The notes below the pieces were generated by a model. That model searched no databases and had not been told where the DNA came from. It saw nothing but the letters and a program-made list of their open reading frames with translations. Of a stretch of DNA of 44,087 bases, positions 37,284-44,087 are shown in pieces (the first letter of the stretch is position 1; every line of letters begins with the position of its first letter). Both the position numbers and the translations under genes were made by a program. The DNA is from an uncultured Caryophanales bacterium (GTDB taxonomy: Bacteria; Bacillota_I; Bacilli_A; RFN20; CAG-826), in contig CAJJXG010000012.1 in the NCBI GenBank assembly GCA_905197045.1, positions 1 to 44,087 on the forward strand, given 5' to 3'.

Positions 37284-39573
37284 CGAAAAGAAAGAATTTA
37301 TCTACACTGATAGTAGTGATGTAGAACATAAGATTAATCTTTACCCTAATTCATTTAAGTTTGCTCAAAAAGAAAAAAGTATTCATGATACTAAATTTTT
37401 GACTAAACCAACTACTTTCTTCAAAGATGCTTTTAAAAGATTTTGCAAAAATAAATCTTCTGTTGCTGGTGGAATTATCCTTGGAACTCTTTTAGTTTTA
37501 AGTGTTATAATTCCTGCCGTTTTACCAAACGATTTAACAAGACCACATCCAGAAGAAGTTTTCCTTTTGCCAAAACTTTTCCCTTCTGGAACTGGCTTTT
37601 GGGATGGCACAGAAAGAATTGAGTCTGTCCCAGTTGACACCTCTACTTTAGTAACTACTGAAGGCGGAGTTCAATATGGTTATCCTTACGAAAATCAATA
37701 TCCTAGAAGAAGTGTTATTGATAGAAGCCCAGTAAGAACTGGTTATGTTGATTCTAATCAAGCTTTGTCAACAGCAAAAGGCGGCTTTTTAAATTTAGTT
37801 AACTCAAATGTCGTAGATATGAGCGCGGAAGACCCAAGCTTTGTTGTTGTTAATTATACAAGCCCATCATATGCTTATGATTTAGATACTGTTTATAATT
37901 TAGAACTTGAAATGCTTGATGATGATGTTGAAGAGTATCCTGAAGGAAATTTTTCAATTTCTTTAACATATAATGCTACTTTACTTTCAACAGGTGAAGA
38001 GAACCCACCAAGTGAAGAAGAAGGAACAGATACTCCAGTTACCTATGCTGATCAAAATAGCGAAACAGGTGAAGGTAGTGATAGTGAAGGTGAAAGTGAT
38101 GATAACACAGGCGAAGAGACCCCTACTGAGCCAGAAGAAGGAGTAATTACTACTGAAATTCTTTCATCAAGTGATACAAAAGAGTTTGAAAGATATAATA
38201 TTCAAGATGAAGTAAATACATCTGAAACTATGTCTATTAAAAAATTGGTAGTTGAAGATTTAATGTCCTACATAAAAAATAATGAGGCAATTGATTTTTC
38301 AAAACCAATTAGTGATATAAAAATTAGTATTGGTCTTGATCCAAATATTGGCGAAACTTCATCTATTTTTGTTAGATCAATTAGTTTATTTGAAGAAGGC
38401 AATGAAAAGCCTTTAGCCCCTGTTTCTTGGTCTGATGCTAATGCTAATATTCTATTAAGTCCAAATAGTAGTGGATATTGGACTTGCTCTGGAAATAGAT
38501 ATATTTACCACGCTATTGGTTATGTTTGTGATATTACATATGATTCATATTTAGATGTTTATGGAGATAGAGTAGATATCGTTAATAGCACAAATATGAA
38601 AAATTATGTACAAAATGGCTGGCTAGATGAGGCGGTTTTAAGCGATGATGTCTTGCAAAGATGGTACGCCTACACATTAGCATCTGGTGGTCAATTGATT
38701 AATAATCCAAATAGCGCTTATTATGAGTACTATAAGGCTGTCAACGATGAATATCAGTCTTTTATCAAGGATTCTAGCTTAATTCCAATTATTGATATCC
38801 TTGGTGTAGTTAGAACAAGTGATGAAAATAATAATAGAGTTTATACATTTACTTGTACTTTAAGTGGTTATAAATTATTAAACTATACTTCTATGCCTAT
38901 ATTTTTAGCGGGTACTGATAGATATGGTTATGACCTTTTAAAACGTGTCTTTGAAGGTTTAAGGAATTCGCTTTTAATTGGTATTGCTGTATTTGCGATT
39001 TGTTTCTTATTTGGCTTAGTTTATGGTGCAATTTGTGGATATTTCGGTGGAAATATTGATATTTTACTTCAAAGATTCTGTGATCTTTTAAGTGGTGTTC
39101 CACGGATTGTTGTTATGACACTTTGTATTTTAAACTTAGGTAGCAATTTTGGAACGTTTATTCTTGCTATGTGTATGACAGGGTGGATTGGTACTGCTAG
39201 TTTAACAAGAACCCAATTTTATAGATTTAGAGATAGAGAATATACGCTTGCAAGTAGAACACTTGGGGCAAGTAATTTTAGACTTATCTTTAAACATATC
39301 TTACCTAATGCTATGGGAACTATCATTACAAGCTCAGTTTTAATGATTCCTAGCGTTATTTTCTCTGAAGCTACTATTTCCTATTTAGGACTTGGTTTCC
39401 AAGATATTCAATCATTAGGTGTTATTTTAAGTGAAAATCAAAGATACCTATCAAGTGATCCATATCTTATTCTTTTCCCAAGTGCAATCATGGCTTTGAT
39501 TATGATTAGTTTCAACTTGTTTGGTAATGGTTTAAGAGACGCATTTAACCCATCATTGAAGGGGAGTGATTAA
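37276..39573 (+). CDS. oppC: Oligopeptide ABC permease OppC with very large extracytoplasmic insertion
   Basis: 765 residues against about 300-350 for normal OppC. The parts of OppC are present: a cytoplasmic N-terminus, helix 1 (about 63-84, GGIILGTLLVLSVIIPAVLP), then from about 546 the conserved GTDRYGYDLLKRVFEGLRNSLLIG and the remaining helices, with the EAA loop YTLASRTLGASNFRLIFKHILPNAMG near 655 and the end NLFGNGLRDAFNP. Between helix 1 and residue 546 lies an insertion of some 460 residues on the outer face, including an acidic Glu/Ser/Thr-rich stretch (about 240-290) and beta-rich sequence on both sides. The start at 37276 overlaps oppB. The added domain may dock OppA or hold substrate; that is inference. 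Confidence 0.88.
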   Translation: MDNEKKEFIYTDSSDVEHKINLYPNSFKFAQKEKSIHDTKFLTKPTTFFKDAFKRFCKNKSSVAGGIILGTLLVLSVIIPAVLPNDLTRPHPEEVFLLPKLFPSGTGFWDGTERIESVPVDTSTLVTTEGGVQYGYPYENQYPRRSVIDRSPVRTGYVDSNQALSTAKGGFLNLVNSNVVDMSAEDPSFVVVNYTSPSYAYDLDTVYNLELEMLDDDVEEYPEGNFSISLTYNATLLSTGEENPPSEEEGTDTPVTYADQNSETGEGSDSEGESDDNTGEETPTEPEEGVITTEILSSSDTKEFERYNIQDEVNTSETMSIKKLVVEDLMSYIKNNEAIDFSKPISDIKISIGLDPNIGETSSIFVRSISLFEEGNEKPLAPVSWSDANANILLSPNSSGYWTCSGNRYIYHAIGYVCDITYDSYLDVYGDRVDIVNSTNMKNYVQNGWLDEAVLSDDVLQRWYAYTLASGGQLINNPNSAYYEYYKAVNDEYQSFIKDSSLIPIIDILGVVRTSDENNNRVYTFTCTLSGYKLLNYTSMPIFLAGTDRYGYDLLKRVFEGLRNSLLIGIAVFAICFLFGLVYGAICGYFGGNIDILLQRFCDLLSGVPRIVVMTLCILNLGSNFGTFILAMCMTGWIGTASLTRTQFYRFRDREYTLASRTLGASNFRLIFKHILPNAMGTIITSSVLMIPSVIFSEATISYLGLGFQDIQSLGVILSENQRYLSSDPYLILFPSAIMALIMISFNLFGNGLRDAFNPSLKGSD

Positions 39574-39575
39574 AA

Positions 39576-42500
39576 ATGGAAGAAAATAAATTAAATACAA
39601 TCGACTATAAAAATACTCCTAAAGTTCTTGAAGTTAAAAACTTAAGAGTCAACTTCAAGAGCGATTCAGGGATGGTTTATGCTGTTAGAGGCGTATCTTT
39701 TGACCTTTATAAAGGCGAAACACTTTGTATTGTTGGTGAATCTGGTAGTGGCAAATCAGTTACCTCTAAAACTATCATGGGAATTTTAGCCAATAATGCT
39801 GTTGTTGAAAGTGGGCAAATTTTATATGAAGGCGAAGATTTAATTCGTGTTAGTGAAGAAGAATTCCATCGTATTAGAGGACACAAAATTGGAATGATCT
39901 TCCAAGATCCTTTAAGCTCATTAAACCCAATTTGTAGAGTTGGAAAACAAATTACTGAAGCCACTCTTATTAACAAAAATATTTTAAAAAGACATTATAA
40001 CGATTTAATTTCTAAAGAACTTGTTAATCTTAGAAACTCAAAAGCTAACAAAGAATATGAAGTTAATCGTCTTAATAATGAAATTGAAAAAGTAAATGGT
40101 TATATTAAATTTTTAGCAGCTTCTTTAAAAGATAATACTAGCGAAGAAGAAGTTAAAAAATATAACGACAAAAAAGAAGAAATAGTTGAGTTTTGCTCAC
40201 TTTTTGTTCGTGATAACAAGAAACTTCTTGATGAAAATCAAAATGAACTTGATGCTTTAAAGCATACTAGAGATTTTGATTCTCGTTATCTTGAAGAAGA
40301 AATCAATTCAAAAAAGATTGAACTTCTTGAAGAAAAACGCGAATTAATTAAAGCAAATCTTGAAGCTTATGAAGGAAAAGACGAAAAAGAAGCTTTATCA
40401 ATTAGAGTTAACTTTTTAAAAGATTTAAAAGCATATACTTTAAAAGAATATAAATCTTTAAAGGGTTTATATAAAAAAGCGTTAGCAAACAAGAAAAAAG
40501 ATGCTAGCCAAGTTAACAAAGAATATGCAACTCAATTAAAAAATACACGCGATGAAAAAGTTGCCGCTTTAGAAAAAGAGGAAGCTACTTTAAAAGAAGA
40601 ATTTGATGCGGCTTTTAATGAAGCTAGTGAAGAAGAAAAAGCTAACTTTAAGAAAATGAGCGGAGAAGAAAGCACTAATAAAAAATCATTCTTCTCATTC
40701 TTTAAAAAGCAAAAGCAAGAAGAAATAAATATTTCTAAATTAGGCAAACAGGAAGAAAAGATTACTTCTAGTGGAAATGAAAGATTAGACAAAGCTTATT
40801 TTACTCTTAAAAAAATTCAAGATGAAATAAGAAAAGTTAAAGAAGATTACATTAATTCAACTAAAGTTACTAAAAAAGAAGCTAAAAAGATGGCTCTTGA
40901 AGTAATGAAAGAAGTTGGTATTCCTCTTCCAGAAAAACGTTTTAAACAATATCCATTTGAATTTTCTGGTGGTATGAGACAAAGAATTGTTATTGCAATT
41001 GCCTTAACTGCTAATCCAGATATTTTAATTTGTGATGAACCTACAACGGCACTTGATGTTACAATTCAAGCCCAAATTCTTGAACTTATTAACACTTTAA
41101 AAAGAGAAAGAGGCCTTTCTTGTATTTTCATTACTCATGATTTAGGTGTTGTTGCTAATATGGCAGACCGTGTCGCAGTAATGTATGCTGGTAAGATTGT
41201 TGAATATGGTACAGCTTATGAGATTTTCTATAATCCAAAGCATCCATATACCTGGGCTCTTCTTTCTTCAATTCCAGATATTGATTCTAAAGAAAAACTT
41301 GAAGCAATTCCTGGAACACCTCCAGATATGCGTTTCCCTCCAAAAGGTGATGCTTTTGCTTTAAGAAGTAAATATGCTCTTGAAATTGATTTTAGACATG
41401 AGCCACCATTTTATAAGGTTAGTGACACTCACTATGCAGCAACTTGGTTATTGCATCCAGATGCTCCACAAGTTGAAATGCCTAAAATTGTCAAAACTCG
41501 TATTGCTAACTCAATCAAGCTATATGAAGAAAATAAAGAAGCTAATCAAGATCAACTTAAAGAAGTTCCACAAGAAAGTTTTAAAATTCTTGAAAGCGTT
41601 CTTGAAGAAAACGATACAAGTAAAAGTGCTAAACAAGCTTTACTTTCTTCAAATATTGAGGCTTATCGTATTGCTGAAGAAGGTAAAAGTATCATTTCAA
41701 AAGAAGATCACTCTCTTGAACTTAGCGATGTAAATCCAACTAAAGATGAACTAAGTGGAATCGAAGAAGAAAACAAAGAAGAAGCAATTAAAAATATTCG
41801 TAATAAATGCAAATATAAAGATGAATATGTTCAAAATAACATCATTTTAAGTGTTAATCATTTAAAACAATATTTCTTCTTTGGAAAAGGACCAAATCGT
41901 TATAAGTTAAAAGCTGTTCATGACGTTTCTTTCCAAATTAAGGAAGGAGAATGCTTTGGTATAGTTGGTGAATCAGGATGTGGTAAAACAACAACTGGTC
42001 GTTCAATTATTAGACTCTATCATATTACTAGCGGTTCAATTTATTATAAAGGCGTCAGAATTGGAGCTGGTAGTAGATGGAATGTTAAAGAAATTAAATA
42101 CACCAATTTAAGATATAACGCTAAGGTTAGAGAACTTAAAAAATTACTTAAAGACGGACAAATTAACCAAGATGAATATAACTTAGAATTTAATAAGGCT
42201 AAAGAATATCGCGATAATGTCGTTCGTGTCCAAAAAGAAAAGATTAAGCAAATCAAACATGATGATAAGCATGTATCTAGTAAATTAATGAGTGAAATTC
42301 AAATGATTTTCCAAGATCCAATTGATTCGCTTGATCCAAGAATGACAGTTGAAGATATTATTCAAGAAGGTTTAAGAATTCAAGGATATACAAATAAGGC
42401 TGAAAACCATAAAAAAGTTGTTAATGTTTTAGAAAAAGTTGGCCTTATTGCTGATTATTGTAATAGATATCCACATGAATTCTCAGGTGGACAAAGACAA

Positions 42501-43478
42501 AGAATTGGTATTGCTCGTGCTTTAATCATGAATCCAAAACTTCTTATTTGTGATGAACCAATTTCAGCACTTGATGTTTCAATTCGTGCTCAAATCATCA
42601 ATCTTTTAAATGAATTAAAAGAAGAGATGGGTTTAACTATCATGTTTATTGCCCACGACTTATCAGTTGTTAAATATTTCTGCGACCGAATTGCTGTTAT
42701 GTATTTTGGAGAAATTGTTGAACTTACAACAAGTGATGAACTCTTTAAACATCCATTACATCCATATACAAAATCACTTTTAAGCGCAATTCCTAAACCA
42801 AATCCATTAACTGAAAAAGAAAGAGTAAGAATTGTCTATAATCCTCGTGAAGTTCATGATTATAGTGTTGATAAGCCAAGTTTTGTTGAAATTAGACCTG
42901 GCCACTTCGTTCTTGCAAATAAAGCTGAAATTGAAAGATACAATAAAGAAATGGAAGAAATTGATGCTCGTCTTGCTAAGGAAGAAAACGAAAATAATGA
43001 ACCTACAAAAGAAGATGATTCTTTAAACAATAACAATGACTCTTTAAATTCTTCTTTTACTGAACAAAATAGTGAAATTAAAGAAGAAGTTGCTAACGAT
43101 GAAATTCATGAAGAAACTTTTAGCAACACAAGTCAAGAAGAAGTAAATGAAGAAAAACATGAAGAAGAAATTCCTTTAGAAAAAGTTGAGGAAGTCTTAA
43201 AAGAAGAAAAGAAAGAGGAAGAAACTTCAAAAGAAGTGAAAAAAGAAGCTTCTGAAACTCTTTTAAAACAAAGAAGAGGCGAAATTAAAAAAGTTTATCA
43301 TGTTAAAAAAGTTGATGGAAAATGGGAAATCATCTTAAAAGATGGACTTAAAGCAATTAAAACATTCTCGACTAAAAAAGAAGCAGTAGAATATGCAAAT
43401 AATCTTGCTAAATCTCAAGATGGAACTGTTCTAGTTCATGCTTCAAAAGGTAAAAATAAAGGGAAATTCATAAAATAA
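39576..43478 (+). CDS. oppDF: Fused OppD-OppF ATPase with coiled-coil insertion and DUF2188-like tail
   Basis: One 1300-residue chain holds both ATPases of the importer. OppD half: Walker A GESGSGKS (54-61), Q-loop Q110, signature FSGGMRQR (463-470), Walker B ILICDEP (483-489), H521, then the oligopeptide C-terminal domain (HPYTWALLSSIP, about 556-637). Between Q-loop and signature there are about 350 residues where about 45 are usual, mostly Lys/Glu-rich coiled coil (about 135-430). OppF half: Walker A GESGCGKT (798-805), a roughly 70-residue insertion (about 832-905), Q913, FSGGQRQR (969-976), Walker B 989-995, H1027, HPYTKSLLSAIP. Then an acidic linker (about 1130-1230) and a DUF2188-like domain (1238-1300: YHVKKVDGKWEIILKDG, TKKEAVEYANNLA). 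Ribosome site AAGGGGAG; terminator after it. Confidence 0.9.
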   Translation: MEENKLNTIDYKNTPKVLEVKNLRVNFKSDSGMVYAVRGVSFDLYKGETLCIVGESGSGKSVTSKTIMGILANNAVVESGQILYEGEDLIRVSEEEFHRIRGHKIGMIFQDPLSSLNPICRVGKQITEATLINKNILKRHYNDLISKELVNLRNSKANKEYEVNRLNNEIEKVNGYIKFLAASLKDNTSEEEVKKYNDKKEEIVEFCSLFVRDNKKLLDENQNELDALKHTRDFDSRYLEEEINSKKIELLEEKRELIKANLEAYEGKDEKEALSIRVNFLKDLKAYTLKEYKSLKGLYKKALANKKKDASQVNKEYATQLKNTRDEKVAALEKEEATLKEEFDAAFNEASEEEKANFKKMSGEESTNKKSFFSFFKKQKQEEINISKLGKQEEKITSSGNERLDKAYFTLKKIQDEIRKVKEDYINSTKVTKKEAKKMALEVMKEVGIPLPEKRFKQYPFEFSGGMRQRIVIAIALTANPDILICDEPTTALDVTIQAQILELINTLKRERGLSCIFITHDLGVVANMADRVAVMYAGKIVEYGTAYEIFYNPKHPYTWALLSSIPDIDSKEKLEAIPGTPPDMRFPPKGDAFALRSKYALEIDFRHEPPFYKVSDTHYAATWLLHPDAPQVEMPKIVKTRIANSIKLYEENKEANQDQLKEVPQESFKILESVLEENDTSKSAKQALLSSNIEAYRIAEEGKSIISKEDHSLELSDVNPTKDELSGIEEENKEEAIKNIRNKCKYKDEYVQNNIILSVNHLKQYFFFGKGPNRYKLKAVHDVSFQIKEGECFGIVGESGCGKTTTGRSIIRLYHITSGSIYYKGVRIGAGSRWNVKEIKYTNLRYNAKVRELKKLLKDGQINQDEYNLEFNKAKEYRDNVVRVQKEKIKQIKHDDKHVSSKLMSEIQMIFQDPIDSLDPRMTVEDIIQEGLRIQGYTNKAENHKKVVNVLEKVGLIADYCNRYPHEFSGGQRQRIGIARALIMNPKLLICDEPISALDVSIRAQIINLLNELKEEMGLTIMFIAHDLSVVKYFCDRIAVMYFGEIVELTTSDELFKHPLHPYTKSLLSAIPKPNPLTEKERVRIVYNPREVHDYSVDKPSFVEIRPGHFVLANKAEIERYNKEMEEIDARLAKEENENNEPTKEDDSLNNNNDSLNSSFTEQNSEIKEEVANDEIHEETFSNTSQEEVNEEKHEEEIPLEKVEEVLKEEKKEEETSKEVKKEASETLLKQRRGEIKKVYHVKKVDGKWEIILKDGLKAIKTFSTKKEAVEYANNLAKSQDGTVLVHASKGKNKGKFIK

Positions 43479-43505
43479 TTCCTTTAAATTTATTTATTTT
43501 GATTA

Positions 43506-43534
43506 ATGCCTTGGCAGTGTGCCAAGGCATTTTT
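43506..43534 (+). terminator. Terminator of the opp genes
   Basis: ATGCCTTGGCA (43506-43516), loop GTG, TGCCAAGGCAT (43520-43530), then TTTT. A perfect 11-bp stem 27 bases after the oppDF stop. Confidence 0.88.
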
Positions 43535-43554
43535 CAACTTTTGAGCAAAAATGG

Positions 43555-43581
43555 TTTCAAAAAATTTATTTATGGTATGAT
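43555..43581 (+). promoter_or_regulatory. Candidate promoter for the second DUF3899-like gene
   Basis: TTTCAA (43555-43560), a 16-base spacer and TATGAT (43576-43581). Transcription would start near 43588, almost at the ATG, which would give a leaderless or nearly leaderless mRNA. Confidence 0.35.
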
Positions 43582-43590
43582 TATTCAGAT

Positions 43591-43998
43591 ATGATAAAGT
43601 TTAGTAAGTTCAAAGCATTCTTGTTTAAGAAATGGAAATACTTTTTGTTTCTATTTATTTTTTCTATTGCAACTTATTTTGCTTTCTTTTTGATTATGCG
43701 GAATTTTACTATTTCTGGAGCTTCCGATGCTTTTTTTATTAATTCTGCTCTTTTTATTGGAGTAGGAATTTTGCAAATTATCGGAAATTATGGAACATTT
43801 GATCTTTTAGCTTATTCAACATCAAAGTTTATCGATTCATATCGCCATGAAGCGCGTTATAAAGAAGGTTTTAGCTTACTTGATTATAAGGAAAGCAAAG
43901 TTGAGAAAAGAAATGGAAATAGATGGAATTTCATTTTCTATGAATTTATAGGTGTTTTATATTTAATTGGTGCAATTGTGAGCCGGTTTTTAATTTAA
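43591..43998 (+). CDS. DUF3899-like small membrane protein, second copy
   Basis: 135 residues from the ATG at 43591, with three hydrophobic segments (about 16-36, 44-65 and 115-134). The core DAFFINSALFIGVGILQIIGNYGTFDLLAY matches the DUF3899 pattern and the protein at 32534; both then have a charged loop with a DYxxSKxEKR motif (DYKESKVEKR here, DYTKSKEEKR there). Longer in-frame starts begin inside the opp terminator (a GTG in its loop), so they are rejected. No Shine-Dalgarno is visible. Function unknown. Two relatives bracketing the opp genes may be coincidence of duplication or mark a shared role. Confidence 0.65.
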   Translation: MIKFSKFKAFLFKKWKYFLFLFIFSIATYFAFFLIMRNFTISGASDAFFINSALFIGVGILQIIGNYGTFDLLAYSTSKFIDSYRHEARYKEGFSLLDYKESKVEKRNGNRWNFIFYEFIGVLYLIGAIVSRFLI

Positions 43999-44087
43999 AA
44001 TTAACCGATTAATATGCATCAAATTAGTCAAATAACGGTCTTAAACCAAAGGGTTGCTTTTTCGCTTTTTCCTACCCCTAGAATATA
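43999..44087. other. Window end, no gene seen
   Basis: AT-rich; a short complementary pair (CGGTT near 43983, AACCG near 44003) follows the stop, but without a T-run. Too short to judge what comes next. Confidence 0.3.

Noticed and set aside
41374..41733. 119-codon open frame inside oppDF
   Set aside because: It is an out-of-frame shadow of the clearly coding oppDF frame, rich in Leu and Lys from AT-rich codons.
43519..43590. Longer start (GTG at 43519) for the last membrane protein
   Set aside because: That codon lies in the loop of the opp terminator and the added residues do not fit the family.
1..44087. tRNA, rRNA, IS elements or transposases
   Set aside because: None seen: no cloverleaf with a recognisable T-arm, no rRNA core sequence, and no transposase or integrase motif in the proteins.

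Overview
The window is AT-rich and reads in the standard code: Trp is TGG throughout, and TGA is used as a real stop, for example at 4659-4661. Nearly all genes are on the + strand, with AGGAG-type ribosome sites and many Gram-positive-style lipoprotein signals (Cys near residue 18-25). With lipoproteins, DUF3899-like membrane proteins, and Opp ATPases carrying insertions like those of mollicutes, this suggests an uncultured gut Bacillota of the Bacilli/Mollicutes-related kind (RF39-like). That placement is an inference; there is no rRNA or tRNA in the window to test it.

Layout. (1) 1-5735 is a decayed left flank: an ABC-2 permease tail, a winged-helix tail of an AlbA/RecG-like protein, one intact lipoprotein, then an RloA-type ATPase gene followed by a broken rloB (one frameshift plus one amber codon). 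(2) 5736-32481 is a long array of surface lipoproteins: a giant InlB-like-repeat protein split by a frameshift; an operon of five genes (two M6-type metalloproteases and three large lipoproteins) ending in a strong terminator; a collagen-like/InlB-repeat lipoprotein broken by one TAA and flanked by two copies of a duplicated terminator-leader-membrane-protein block; and then two Ig-like lipoproteins and a 1452-residue subtilase with a PA domain. (3) 32534-43998 is an oligopeptide importer (oppA, oppB, oppC and a single fused oppD-oppF), flanked on each side by a DUF3899-like small membrane protein.

Taken together, regions 2 and 3 look like a protein-scavenging locus. Anchored M6 and S8 proteases would cut protein outside the cell, a set of Ig-like and unclassified lipoproteins may hold or bind substrate, and Opp would import the peptides. 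The functional link is inferred from adjacency and family knowledge.

The most unusual items are the OppD-OppF fusion with a roughly 300-residue coiled-coil inside the first ATPase domain and a C-terminal DUF2188-like domain; an OppC with a roughly 460-residue extracytoplasmic insertion; a recurring unnamed module (NNYT ... YFTxxYYY) in five lipoproteins; a paired GTGA-N5-TCAC operator candidate in front of the RloA-type gene; and a striking number of otherwise intact genes that each carry a single frameshift or stop.
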